Assembly: GCF_009937765.1 (NCBI RefSeq)
Contig: NZ_CP047089.1
Span: 3,036,272 to 3,100,271 of the forward strand
DNA from: Bacillus pumilus
GTDB taxonomy: Bacteria > Bacillota > Bacilli > Bacillales > Bacillaceae
DNA: 64,000 bases
Direction: 5' to 3'
Below, in pieces: positions 17,774 to 25,855 of this stretch. Within the stretch, counting starts at the first letter, position 1; the number at the start of each line of letters is the position of its first letter. The notes beneath the pieces were generated by a model that saw only the letters and a program-made list of their open reading frames with translations, ran no database searches and was not told where the DNA came from. The position numbers and the translations under genes are program-made.

Positions 17774-19243
17774 TTATAGCGGCATGTTGCCATGCTTTTT
17801 TAACGGTCTATCTTCTTCCTTCCTGCGAAGCAAATCAAATGAGCGAATTAATCGCTCTCTCGTTTCAGACGGCATGAAAATATCGTCTATCAGCCCTGCC
17901 TGAGCCGCTTTTAATACACTTGGCTCCGTCTCAACCTCACGCGAAGCAGGATGAACGATTTCGTCTGCAAAAGTTTTCCCCATGACATCAATTTCTGCCG
18001 CTGGCCATGCATAGACAAAATCAGCGCCTAAACCTTTACTATTCATTGCGACATACGCACCGCCAAACGCCTTTCTTAAAATCACGGTGATTTTTGGAAC
18101 GGTCGCTTCAGCGTACGCATATAAAAGCTTTGCACCGTGACGGATAATTCCCGCATGTTCGGCTTTCTCACCTGGTAAAAAACCAGGGACGTCTACAAGC
18201 GTTAAGATCGGAATGTGAAACGCATCGCAAAATCGAATAAACCTAGCCGCTTTATCAGCAGCATCAAGGTCAAGGCTACCTGCCAGCACCTTAGGCTGAT
18301 TGGCTACTACACCAATTGAAGCCCCTTGTAATCTGGCAAATCCTGTAACGATATTTTTTGAGAAACAAGGCTGCGTTTCAAAGAATGAGTCTGAATCGAT
18401 GATGGCTGTCACCACTTGTTTGACATCATAGGTGCGTGATGGATTCTTCGGCAGGATGTTGCCTGGATCATCTGCGTCTCGCTTACTCGTTTCGGCATCC
18501 GTGACAGTCTGTTGTTTCGTTGGTATGTACGTTAAAAGTGTTCGAACTGCTTTTAACACGTCTTTCTCATCTTTCCCCGTATAGTGCACATTCCCGCTTG
18601 TCTGGTGCTGAACACTTGCACCGCCAAGACGGTCAGGACAGACTGTTTCTCCTGTTGCCTTTTCTATGACTTTCGGACCTGTTAAAAACATGTGAGCTGT
18701 CTGCTCTGTCATGAACACAAAATCAGTCAAGGCAGGAGAATAGACTGCTCCTCCAGCACAAGATCCTAAAATAACGGATATTTGCGGGATTTGACCAGAA
18801 TACAGCACATTTCGTTTAAAAATCTGTCCGTATCCTTCTAATGATACCACACCCTCTTGAATTCTCGCACCACCTGAGTCTTTCAGACCGATGATCGGTA
18901 TCTGATTTTTAGCTGCTAGATCCATTAAAGAAACAATTTTTTTGGCATGTATTTCGCCTAAAGAACCCCCATGCACGGTTGCATCTTGTGCATAAACACA
19001 TACCGGCCTTCCATGAATGAGTCCAGTTCCAGTGACGACACCATCACCGACATGTTCTGACATGCAGCCTGTTGCAAATGCTTGAATTTCCATGAAACTG
19101 CCTCCGTCAAGAAGTTCATGCAGCCGCTCACGAACCGATAGTTTACCTTTGTTCCGGTGCGCAGCTGCACGTTTCTCGCCACCGCCCATGAATGCTTTTT
19201 CACGCCATTTCGCCAAGTCATTGAACGATTCATTCATTGCCAT
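17774..19243 (-). CDS. yqjD: acyl-CoA carboxyltransferase (propionyl-CoA carboxylase beta-like)
   Basis: A 489-residue carboxyltransferase of the crotonase-like acyl-CoA carboxylase beta family (YqjD). Features include RERLHELLDGGSF at the N-terminus, the oxyanion loops GSCAGGAVYSPAL and AFGGAYVAMNSK, and QDATVHGGSLGEIH. It could act on propionyl- or methylmalonyl-CoA. No biotin carboxylase or biotin carrier gene is adjacent, so it either borrows subunits (AccC/AccB are encoded later in the window) or works in a decarboxylase. The start at 19243 follows AAAGGAGAGG. It overlaps yqjC by 14 bases, implying coupled translation. Confidence 0.88.
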   Translation of the reverse strand: MAMNESFNDLAKWREKAFMGGGEKRAAAHRNKGKLSVRERLHELLDGGSFMEIQAFATGCMSEHVGDGVVTGTGLIHGRPVCVYAQDATVHGGSLGEIHAKKIVSLMDLAAKNQIPIIGLKDSGGARIQEGVVSLEGYGQIFKRNVLYSGQIPQISVILGSCAGGAVYSPALTDFVFMTEQTAHMFLTGPKVIEKATGETVCPDRLGGASVQHQTSGNVHYTGKDEKDVLKAVRTLLTYIPTKQQTVTDAETSKRDADDPGNILPKNPSRTYDVKQVVTAIIDSDSFFETQPCFSKNIVTGFARLQGASIGVVANQPKVLAGSLDLDAADKAARFIRFCDAFHIPILTLVDVPGFLPGEKAEHAGIIRHGAKLLYAYAEATVPKITVILRKAFGGAYVAMNSKGLGADFVYAWPAAEIDVMGKTFADEIVHPASREVETEPSVLKAAQAGLIDDIFMPSETRERLIRSFDLLRRKEEDRPLKKHGNMPL

Positions 19244-19652
19244 GTTCCTCTCCTTTTAAGTGCTCGCACAATTCGAATAACACACCGGACGTTTCTTTTG
19301 GTGAAATAAATGCAATTTGCTTCCCGCATGCGCCTATCTGTGCTGATTGTTGAAGAAGCTCCACGCCAAGATGATCAAGATGATTTAGGTCCGCCTGTAT
19401 GTCACCTGACTTTAACGCAATATGATGGAGGCCCTCTCCTCTTTTTGTTAAAAAAGTATGTAGTTTGCTGCTAACGGACATCGGTTCAATTAATTCAATG
19501 TGCACATGATCAAGTGACGCGAAGGACGCTTTAATCTCCTGCTCGGGAATCTCTTGTACGTCTGAAAAATGCCAGTTAAACAGCTGTTGGAGAATGCAAG
19601 ATGTGTTTTTTATAGAAAAGACCGCAATGGCAATATGGTCGATTTGATTCAT
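19230..19652 (-). CDS. yqjC: methylmalonyl-CoA epimerase-like VOC protein
   Basis: A VOC-superfamily protein of about 140 residues. Putative metal ligands are the His of DHIAIAV near the N-terminus, the His of GLHHIAL, and the Glu of GVLFELCEH. It is expected to interconvert the R and S forms of methylmalonyl-CoA. It is the first gene of yqjC-yqjD-yqjE. The start at 19652 follows AAGGAAG; an in-frame GTG/ATG upstream has no site. Valine and isoleucine breakdown by the bkd operon in this window yields propionyl-CoA, a plausible source of its substrate. Confidence 0.87.
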   Translation of the reverse strand: MNQIDHIAIAVFSIKNTSCILQQLFNWHFSDVQEIPEQEIKASFASLDHVHIELIEPMSVSSKLHTFLTKRGEGLHHIALKSGDIQADLNHLDHLGVELLQQSAQIGACGKQIAFISPKETSGVLFELCEHLKGEEHGNE

Positions 19653-19676
19653 CCGTTCACTTCCTTTGTTGATCAC

Positions 19677-19705
19677 TTGTGGCATTTGAAAAAACGAGCT
19701 AAAAT
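19677..19705 (+). promoter_or_regulatory. candidate promoter of the Prli42-like gene
   Basis: TTGTGG (19677-19682), 17-bp spacer, TAAAAT (19700-19705), placed 49 bases before the small gene at 19755. Confidence 0.45.
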
Positions 19706-19754
19706 AAAGAAAGGTGCGTTCGTCGCAAAAAATCTTCGATTACAGGGGTGCGAT

Positions 19755-19847
19755 ATGTCTCAGAAATTCATGAAGTTCATGGTATTGCTCATGATTAGCC
19801 TGCTGCTCATTTCTTCACTTTTAGCAGGAGCAGCAGCCTTTTTATAA
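19755..19847 (+). CDS. prli42: Prli42-like stressosome-associated membrane peptide (30 residues)
   Basis: A 30-codon gene starting with ATG at 19755 after an AGGGGTG site. The product is a basic N-terminus (MSQKFMKFM) followed by one hydrophobic helix ending in LLAGAAAFL. This size and pattern match Prli42, the short single-pass protein that anchors the stressosome in Listeria and is conserved in Firmicutes. The identification is by pattern only; such short proteins give weak evidence. It is divergent from yqjC and convergent with yqjB. Confidence 0.7.
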   Translation: MSQKFMKFMVLLMISLLLISSLLAGAAAFL

Positions 19848-19862
19848 GGTTTTAATAAAAGC

Positions 19863-19907
19863 AGACAAGCAGGTGATTCGTTCAATCAACGAATGGCCTG
19901 TTTGTCT
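19863..19907 (-). terminator. terminator after yqjB
   Basis: A long imperfect hairpin: AGACAAGCAGG (19863-19873) pairs with CCTGTTTGTCT (19897-19907), with inner arms ATTCGTT/AACGAAT. On the minus strand it is followed by a T-rich stretch. The 3' arm covers the end of yqjB. Confidence 0.7.
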
Positions 19908-20395
19908 TTGGCAAGCTTTTCAAATGAATCGGTCGATGTTGTAATCCATACTTTTGTTCCAACCGGAAGCTGGTCAAATAGAAGCTCTACATCTTGATTA
20001 TGAAGTCTCACACAGCCTGCCGTAATAAATTTCCCTATCGATGTTTCATCACTCGTCCCATGAATTCCGTATGTTCTGCCATCTGTTCCTCGTGCATCAA
20101 ATCCAATCCATCTTCTGCCAAGAGGGTTATTCTTCGCACCGCCTTCGATATTCTTTTTTCTGTAATACGGATCTTTCGCTTTGATCATAATGGTAAATTC
20201 CCCTTCTGGCGTTAAATCTGTCGTTTTCCCTGTTGAAGCTGGATATATTTTTTGGATTTGACCTTGATCAATATAGGCAAGTTCATTTGTTTGTTTATTA
20301 ATAATGACATATGGGTCTCCTGGAAGCGGGTTTTGTCCGAGCGGCCAGATAGGTGAAAGGGACATAGTCAATACGGTATAAAATAAAAGACGCAT
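19886..20395 (-). CDS. yqjB: L,D-transpeptidase, YkuD domain
   Basis: A secreted protein of about 169 residues with an N-terminal signal segment (MRLLFYTVLTMSLSP) and a YkuD catalytic domain. The catalytic motif is IHGTSDETSIG followed by ITAGCVRLHN, with active-site His and Cys as in the family pattern HGT...S.GC(V/I)R. It probably cross-links peptidoglycan stems or attaches ligands in the cell wall. There is no LysM domain, unlike YkuD itself. The start at 20395 follows AAGGAGGA. It corresponds by position to B. subtilis yqjB. Confidence 0.87.
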   Translation of the reverse strand: MRLLFYTVLTMSLSPIWPLGQNPLPGDPYVIINKQTNELAYIDQGQIQKIYPASTGKTTDLTPEGEFTIMIKAKDPYYRKKNIEGGAKNNPLGRRWIGFDARGTDGRTYGIHGTSDETSIGKFITAGCVRLHNQDVELLFDQLPVGTKVWITTSTDSFEKLAKDKQAIR

Positions 20396-20447
20396 AGGCT
20401 CCTCCTTTTTCATTAGATTGACCAATGAAGGAGAAACTCATGCGTCT

Positions 20448-21401
20448 CTATTCTTTCATCCCTTTAAAATAGCTTTTCAGCACTAAATATTGTTCCATTT
20501 CTCCGAGGAAATGAAACAGTGCAGCTCTTGCCTCAAACTCTTCTCTTGTTTGCGGCAGCGGTAGCTTATCAAACTCTTCTTTCATATCAATGAGGCGTCT
20601 TAAGAACTTATGAGCCGTGTTCCCTGGGTGAATATGTTCGCGTAAGTCTCTAATGTATTCTGCAATGATTTGTCCATGTTCTGTTGTAATGGAAATGGAC
20701 GTAATCTTCGGAAGTACACGCTCGATGATTTCGAATTGCTTTTGCCTCATATTGAAATAATGATAATACAGGTTTTCATGTCTTAAGACATGGTTCTCAA
20801 CATCACGATATGCAAGAGCTTTCGCTTCTTTGATCAATTGATGTGTCTCTGGTATTTCTTTGCCTGTCCAGTCTTGTTTCCCGGTGATTAAATATTGTTC
20901 GATTTCCTCAAAGATTTTTGCGAAATTGGCTTCAATCTGTTCGCTGTAGCGTTTGAGCTTTTTATCGACACTTGGCATATACAGGTTCATGATTAGCGCC
21001 ACACCAACACCAATCGTAATGAGTAGTAGCTCATTCCAGATAAGGTGAAGGGTAATCCCGCCGGACATGTATAAATGGAGGATGATGACTGAACTTGTGA
21101 CAATCCCTTCTTTAATGCGGAGCAATACGGTTGTCGGAATAAAGATAAGCAGCATCAGACCAATCACAAAAGGATGATACCCAATCAGATCGAAAAATAA
21201 ATAAGAAAATAAAATGGCAAGACTGCATGCGGCAAAACGGGCGCCTGATGCGAGAAGAGACCGTTTCTTTGTCACCTGAATACACAGGATCGTAATAATC
21301 CCGGCAGCGGAATAATTTTGAAGACCAAGTAGTTGCGCAATATAAATGGCGATCGCTGTTCCTAATGCTGTTTTCAGCGTTCGGTAGCCGATTTTAAACA
21401 T
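20448..21401 (-). CDS. yqjA: aromatic acid exporter family membrane protein
   Basis: A protein of about 317 residues of the ArAE_1 (DUF939) family. Four to six hydrophobic segments fill the first 140 residues, followed by a hydrophilic cytoplasmic domain rich in charged helices. It is the counterpart of B. subtilis YqjA. Family members are proposed efflux proteins for aromatic acids, but substrates are not established for this one. I chose the ATG at 21401 (MFKIGYRTLK); a GTG four codons upstream is also in frame. Confidence 0.85.
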   Translation of the reverse strand: MFKIGYRTLKTALGTAIAIYIAQLLGLQNYSAAGIITILCIQVTKKRSLLASGARFAACSLAILFSYLFFDLIGYHPFVIGLMLLIFIPTTVLLRIKEGIVTSSVIILHLYMSGGITLHLIWNELLLITIGVGVALIMNLYMPSVDKKLKRYSEQIEANFAKIFEEIEQYLITGKQDWTGKEIPETHQLIKEAKALAYRDVENHVLRHENLYYHYFNMRQKQFEIIERVLPKITSISITTEHGQIIAEYIRDLREHIHPGNTAHKFLRRLIDMKEEFDKLPLPQTREEFEARAALFHFLGEMEQYLVLKSYFKGMKE

Positions 21402-21489
21402 GATGTGAGTCACTCTTTTCTGTCTTGTTTCTATTCACTTATTGTGAAATGATGAACTTTTTTTACTTTCCCCATTATAATCAAAAAAA

Positions 21490-21512
21490 GAAGGAGATGT
21501 TAAGTCTCCTTC
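21490..21512 (-). terminator. terminator after artR
   Basis: An 8-bp stem, GAAGGAGA (21490-21497) with TCTCCTTC (21505-21512), followed by a T7 tract on the minus strand. Confidence 0.88.
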
Positions 21513-21522
21513 TCTTATTTCT

Positions 21523-22245
21523 TTATAATATTTTTTGTAAGAAGTCTTTTGCGCGCTGTGACGACGGTGATTCAAAGAATTGCACAGGGTTTGCATCCTC
21601 TACAATTTTCCCATCATCCATAAAGATCACGCGGTCAGCCACTTCTTTTGCAAAGCCCATTTCATGAGTGACGATCACAAGTGTCATTCCAGATTGAGCC
21701 AGCTCTTTCATGACCTCTAGTACTTCCTTGACCATTTCTGGATCTAAGGCAGAAGTTGGTTCGTCAAACAGCATGATGTCTGGTGTCATTGCAAGCGCAC
21801 GTGCAATTGCAACACGCTGCTTTTGACCACCTGACAAGCGGTTCGGAAAATCATCTTTTTTCTCTAAAAGGCCTACTTTTTTCAGTAGATCTTCAGCTTG
21901 TTTGATGCTGTCTTCCTTCGATTGATTCTTCACATTCATTGGCGCATATGTGATATTCTCCAGCACTGTTTTATGCGGGAATAGGTGAAAATGTTGAAAT
22001 ACCATTCCGATGTTCTCACGCACTTTGAGTGCATTGGTTTTTGGGTTTGTGATTTCAGTATCCTGAATCGTAATAACACCAGAAGTCGGCTTTTCAAGCA
22101 AGTTGATGCAGCGAAGAAACGTCGATTTCCCTGAACCAGATGGTCCAATGACTGCGACAACTTCCCCTTCTTTAATAGTGGTGTCGATCCCTTTTAATAC
22201 TTCATTTTTACCAAAAGATTTTGTTAGTTTCTCTATGTTAATCAT
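21523..22245 (-). CDS. artR: arginine ABC transporter ATP-binding protein
   Basis: A 240-residue polar amino acid ABC ATPase. Walker A is GPSGSGKST, the Q-loop is MVFQHFHLF, the signature is LSGGQKQR, Walker B is [13 protein letters not shown], and the switch His is in VTHEM. It powers uptake with ArtQ and ArtP and matches B. subtilis YqiZ/ArtR. It overlaps artQ by eight bases, so translation is coupled. Confidence 0.95.
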   Translation of the reverse strand: MINIEKLTKSFGKNEVLKGIDTTIKEGEVVAVIGPSGSGKSTFLRCINLLEKPTSGVITIQDTEITNPKTNALKVRENIGMVFQHFHLFPHKTVLENITYAPMNVKNQSKEDSIKQAEDLLKKVGLLEKKDDFPNRLSGGQKQRVAIARALAMTPDIMLFDEPTSALDPEMVKEVLEVMKELAQSGMTLVIVTHEMGFAKEVADRVIFMDDGKIVEDANPVQFFESPSSQRAKDFLQKIL

Positions 22246-22894
22246 TTGATTTTAACTTCCTTTCCACCGATTTGCCGACAAAGGTGAGAACAAGCACGAT
22301 GACATAATAAATGAGACCGGCAAAAATAAGCGGTTCAAGATAATTATACGTGACGGCACCTGCTTGATAGGCTCGTCTCATGACATCGCCTAATCCAATG
22401 ACTGTCACAATAGCTGATTCTTTTGTCAGTGTAATCGTTTCGTTCACAAGTGCAGGTGAAATATTTTTAAATGCTTGCGGAAGCAATAAGTCCTTCATCA
22501 TTTTAGCATAAGGAATACCTAAAGCAACGGCTGCTTCTTTTTGACCTTTATCAATGGCATTAATACCAGCACGAATAATTTCAGATACGTATGCCGCAGA
22601 GTTTAGTGTAAATGCGGCTACAGCAGCCCAGTATTGATCGATTTGAAACCCGAGAAGCTGAGGCAGGCCAAAATAAATAATGAGCAATTGAAGCACAAGC
22701 GGTGTGCCTCGGAAGATGGACGTATAAAAATCTGCAAGCCAAATGAGCGGCTTAAATACGCTAATTTTGCAAAGCGTTAATAAAATTCCTAAGATAAATC
22801 CAAGAAAAAGTGATACCACTACAATAGAAAGTGTGACCTTAAGCCCTTCTAAAATAAAGGGCATCTGAGGTATTACATCTTTAAAATCTAACAT
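22238..22894 (-). CDS. artQ: arginine ABC transporter permease
   Basis: A polar amino acid ABC permease of about 218 residues with around five membrane segments and the EAA loop ([25 protein letters not shown]) that contacts the ATPase. The start at 22894 ([10 protein letters not shown]) follows AAGGAG. It is the YqiY counterpart. A hairpin with a T tract upstream (22947-22970) separates it from artP and probably lowers its expression relative to the binding protein. Confidence 0.94.
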   Translation of the reverse strand: MLDFKDVIPQMPFILEGLKVTLSIVVVSLFLGFILGILLTLCKISVFKPLIWLADFYTSIFRGTPLVLQLLIIYFGLPQLLGFQIDQYWAAVAAFTLNSAAYVSEIIRAGINAIDKGQKEAAVALGIPYAKMMKDLLLPQAFKNISPALVNETITLTKESAIVTVIGLGDVMRRAYQAGAVTYNYLEPLIFAGLIYYVIVLVLTFVGKSVERKLKSND

Positions 22895-22946
22895 GACAGT
22901 CTCCTTTTTTATGCCTTCATACAAAATCAAAAAATAAAACAGGAAA

Positions 22947-22970
22947 AAAGTTCAACATGAGTTGAACTTT
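22947..22970 (-). terminator. intra-operon terminator between artP and artQ
   Basis: AAAGTTCAA (22947-22955) pairs with TTGAACTTT (22962-22970), followed on the minus strand by a T tract. It is likely partial, allowing some read-through from artP to artQR. Confidence 0.75.
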
Positions 22971-23020
22971 TCAGCGCTTTCTACTGAATTTTCGCAAATG
23001 ACGCTGATCCTTTTCCTGAC

Positions 23021-23785
23021 TTATTTTTCATCAGCAAACCATTTTTTAATTAATTTATCAAGTTCGCCATTGTCTTGCATTTCTTTTAATGATTTATTAA
23101 ATTTAGCTGTTAAGTCGCTATTTTTCTTGAATGCAATAGCTGAACCTTCGTTTGAACTATTCAATCCAAAGGCTTGGAAATCTTTTTCTTTTTTCAAATA
23201 ACCAGCAGCTACTTTATCTTCAATAATGGCTGCATCAAAACGACCTGCTTTGATTTCTTGAATGATATCAGAGATTTTATTGCGGTCTTCCACTTTTAAG
23301 TTATATTTCTTTTGCAAACCGTTTGCTTCATCCTGCTGGATCGAACCTAATTGAACGCCGACTGTTTTATCTTTTAAGTCTTTCTCTGTTTTCATTCCGC
23401 TAGATTTCTTTGAGACAACTAAGTTTTTAGCATTGTAATAAACATCAGAGAAATCTAATTGTTTTTTACGTTTTTCTGTAGGAGTCATGCCTGCAAGGAC
23501 AATATCAGCTTTATTTGTTTTAAGCGCTGATACAAGACTTGCAAAATCCATATCTTGAATTTCTAGCTTGTAGCCGTTCTTTTTCGCTAGTGCTGTTGCA
23601 AGATCAACATCAAAACCGACAATTTTATCTCCGTCTTTTGATTCAAATGGCGGATAATCTGCTGATGTCGCCATAACGAGTGTTTTGTCATCTCCTGATG
23701 CGTTTGAATTATTAGAAGAAGTTCCACAAGCTGCGAGTGCAGCTGCAAGACCAGCTGTCATAAGTAATAATAACCACTTTTTCAT
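23021..23785 (-). CDS. artP: arginine-binding lipoprotein of ABC transporter
   Basis: An extracytoplasmic solute-binding protein of about 254 residues. A lipoprotein signal with lipobox LAAC places the modified Cys at residue 20. The mature domain begins with LVMATSADYPPFE, and the family 3 signature GFDVDLATALAKK follows. It is the counterpart of B. subtilis YqiX/ArtP, the high-affinity arginine receptor. The start at 23785 (MKKWLLLLM) follows AGGAGG; upstream in-frame ATGs are inside the regulatory region. A perfect ARG box lies 40 bases upstream, so AhrC (encoded at 43.2-43.6 kb) probably represses it. Confidence 0.94.
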   Translation of the reverse strand: MKKWLLLLMTAGLAAALAACGTSSNNSNASGDDKTLVMATSADYPPFESKDGDKIVGFDVDLATALAKKNGYKLEIQDMDFASLVSALKTNKADIVLAGMTPTEKRKKQLDFSDVYYNAKNLVVSKKSSGMKTEKDLKDKTVGVQLGSIQQDEANGLQKKYNLKVEDRNKISDIIQEIKAGRFDAAIIEDKVAAGYLKKEKDFQAFGLNSSNEGSAIAFKKNSDLTAKFNKSLKEMQDNGELDKLIKKWFADEK

Positions 23786-23824
23786 AAGATAATGCCTCCT
23801 AGTATTTAAAATCATGTATTGTTT

Positions 23825-23838
23825 TGAATATTTATTCA
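23825..23838. promoter_or_regulatory. ARG box, AhrC/ArgR operator of artP
   Basis: TGAATATTTATTCA is a perfect palindrome apart from its A/T centre and matches the core of the ArgR/AhrC box (TGAATWWWWATTCA). It lies between the artP start and its probable promoter. Confidence 0.8.
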
Positions 23839-23932
23839 CTATAATGTATTTTAAACACTTTCTTTTTAAGATGCAATAGTATTTTGCTAAAATTATTTTG
23901 ATTCAATGGTCTTATAAAACAAAAAGCAGACC

Positions 23933-23954
23933 GATCTAAAGACCGGACTGCTTT
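23933..23954 (-). terminator. terminator after brxB
   Basis: AAAGCAG (23933-23939) pairs with CTGCTTT (23948-23954), with further inner pairing, followed by a T-rich tract on the minus strand. Confidence 0.8.
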
Positions 23955-23980
23955 ATATGTCATCATTCAAACGTCACACG

Positions 23981-24418
23981 TTACATTTCTTCGCAATGCT
24001 CATCGAACGCAGCTTGGAGCTTTGACACGACTTCCATTGGCTCGTGTCCTTCAATTTCATGGCGTTCGACCATTTTAATGATCTTTCCATCTTTTAACAA
24101 TGCAAAGGATGGTGAAGATGGCGGGAAGCCTTCAAAGTATTCACGGGCTCTTGCTGTTGCCTCTTTGTCTTGTCCAGCAAACACAGTCAGCAATTGATCT
24201 GGTCGCTTATCGTAATGAACAGAATAGCCTGCAGCTGGTCTTGCAATACCGCCAGCACATCCGCATACCGAATTCACCATCACAAGTGCCGTGCCTTTTT
24301 TAGACAGTGCTTCATCTACTTCTTCAGATGATGTAAGCTCAGTATAGCCAGCCTGTTTGATCTCTTCTCTCGCTTGTTTCACAATATCATTCATAAATAA
24401 ATTAAAATCAATATTCAT
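23981..24418 (-). CDS. brxB: bacilliredoxin BrxB
   Basis: A 145-residue bacilliredoxin (DUF1094/YphP family) that removes bacillithiol from S-bacillithiolated proteins. The active-site motif is CGC within [10 protein letters not shown]. It is the counterpart of B. subtilis YqiW. Other family segments are [18 protein letters not shown] and [14 protein letters not shown]. It is monocistronic with its own terminator. Confidence 0.93.
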   Translation of the reverse strand: MNIDFNLFMNDIVKQAREEIKQAGYTELTSSEEVDEALSKKGTALVMVNSVCGCAGGIARPAAGYSVHYDKRPDQLLTVFAGQDKEATARAREYFEGFPPSSPSFALLKDGKIIKMVERHEIEGHEPMEVVSKLQAAFDEHCEEM

Positions 24419-24588
24419 TGTCCGTCCACTCCTTTAGCATGCCAAAACCATTTTAACAACATCATATCAAGGAAAACGCCTACGAGCAAATGTGTTGTCT
24501 TTTCATTCCCCACTTTTTCTGAACATCGTTTATACGCCGCGAAATTGGGGAAAAGTGATGATAAAGAGATGTAAGGGAGAACTGCGTG

Positions 24589-25482
24589 ATGGCACAATTC
24601 AAAAAAGCGATGCTCATTTATAATGGAAATGCTGGACAAAAAAACATGGAAAAAGTTCTCGGTCAAACAGTACCTCTTCTTTCTCTACATATTGATGAAC
24701 TCATTCTTAAACCAACAAAGCAGCCAAATGATGCTTATCAATTCTGTCGTACAATTGATGAGACAATAGAATTGCTGATCATATTAGGCGGAGATGGAAC
24801 CGTGCATGAATGTATGAATGGCATCGGCGGGTTAGAAGAAAGGCCGGCTGTAGCGATTTTACCAGGCGGGACATGCAATGACTTTTCTAGAACCCTTGGT
24901 ATCCCGCAACAAATACAAAAAGCCGCTCAAATGATAATAGATGGCGTAGAAAAAAAGGTCGACTTAATCAAGGCAGAAGATCGATACTTGTTAAACTTTT
25001 GGGGAATCGGGCTCATTGCAGACACGTCCAACAATATTAATGACAAGGAAAAAGCGGTACTCGGCAAAATCAGCTACTTCACAAGTGCCCTGCGCACCTT
25101 GCAGCAAACAGAGCCCTTTCACGTACGAGTCGAAACAGAGGAGGAAAGCTGGGAAGAAGAAGCTGTCATCGTTCTTGTCATGAATGGACATTTTATCGGG
25201 ACAAATAAAATTGATTTGCCTAGTGCAGCAATTGATGATGGGAAAGCAGAAATCTTAATTTGCAGAAATACGAGCTTCTCTGCTCTAAAAGAGATCTTTT
25301 CTATGAACCGGGAAGAGCTGGAAGATTTCACCGGCGACCTTTCTCTCATTCAAGCATCCAGTATTCAGATCCACACAAAAGAGGAAATGGATGCTGATAC
25401 AGATGGCGAAGTGTACATGACAGCTCCTGCTTCTTTAGAAGTGTTAAAACAGCATTTGACCTTTATTGTTCCAACAGAATAA
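24589..25482 (+). CDS. bmrU: diacylglycerol kinase-family lipid kinase
   Basis: A protein of about 297 residues of the diacylglycerol/sphingosine kinase family. The catalytic motif is LGGDGTVHECMNG, the second motif is LPGGTCNDFSR, and the N-terminal YNGNAGQKN is typical. It matches B. subtilis BmrU, which there precedes the multidrug transporter gene bmr and its regulator bmrR. Neither follows here. The ATG at 24589 is nine bases after AAGGGAG; a GTG one codon upstream is also possible. It ends at a terminator that overlaps the end of the convergent small membrane gene. Confidence 0.9.
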   Translation: MAQFKKAMLIYNGNAGQKNMEKVLGQTVPLLSLHIDELILKPTKQPNDAYQFCRTIDETIELLIILGGDGTVHECMNGIGGLEERPAVAILPGGTCNDFSRTLGIPQQIQKAAQMIIDGVEKKVDLIKAEDRYLLNFWGIGLIADTSNNINDKEKAVLGKISYFTSALRTLQQTEPFHVRVETEEESWEEEAVIVLVMNGHFIGTNKIDLPSAAIDDGKAEILICRNTSFSALKEIFSMNREELEDFTGDLSLIQASSIQIHTKEEMDADTDGEVYMTAPASLEVLKQHLTFIVPTE

Positions 25483-25489
25483 AGAAAAC

Positions 25490-25521
25490 GCCCGAGATCA
25501 TTCTTTTTCGGGCTTTTTTTT
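25490..25521 (+). terminator. terminator after bmrU
   Basis: The stem GCCCGA/TCGGGC (25490-25495 with 25508-25513) is followed by eight T. It overlaps the end of the convergent gene. Confidence 0.85.
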
Positions 25522-25791
25522 GATATAGCGTCTGTATAAATATTCAAGTGCATATCCGAGCAGCGTTCCGATAAGAAGAGAAATTCCTAAAAGGCTATTC
25601 GCTGCTCCTTTAAATCCACCGACAAGCAGCAAGCAATACAAAACTTGAATAATCGAAACGATTGATATGATCAGTAGTAATCTTTCAGGATGATTGCGTG
25701 ATTTAGAAATATATCGAAGAAATGCGAACGCAATTGCTGTGATAAACATGAGTCCAATCGTTAAAAATGCAAAAAAGTCTAGTCCAGACAT
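25498..25791 (-). CDS. small membrane protein downstream of bkdB, unknown function
   Basis: A 97-residue hydrophobic protein with three predicted membrane segments (LDFFAFLTIGLMFITAIAF, RLLLIISIVSIIQVLYCLLL, SLLGISLLIGTLLGYALEY) and a basic tail YRRYIKKKPEKE. The ATG at 25791 has AGGAG seven bases upstream. I do not recognise the family. It follows bkdB on the same strand after a strong hairpin, so it may be a weakly co-transcribed distal gene. Its place corresponds to the bmr/bmrR region of B. subtilis. Confidence 0.65.
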   Translation of the reverse strand: MSGLDFFAFLTIGLMFITAIAFAFLRYISKSRNHPERLLLIISIVSIIQVLYCLLLVGGFKGAANSLLGISLLIGTLLGYALEYLYRRYIKKKPEKE

Positions 25792-25819
25792 ATCATCGCT
25801 CCTTCTCATCATGGGGAAA

Positions 25820-25846
25820 TCCCCCTCTCCATAGCGGGAGGGGGAC
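25820..25846 (-). terminator. GC-rich hairpin after bkdB
   Basis: TCCCCCTC and GAGGGGGA form a strong stem just downstream of the bkdB stop. The tract that follows on the minus strand has only three T, so it may be a partial terminator or an mRNA-stabilising hairpin. Confidence 0.6.
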
Positions 25847-25855
25847 ATTCTTGTT

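Noticed and set aside
24549-24575. Sigma-B promoter for bmrU (GTTTAT and GGGGAA)
   Set aside because: The -10 has two mismatches out of six; not convincing.
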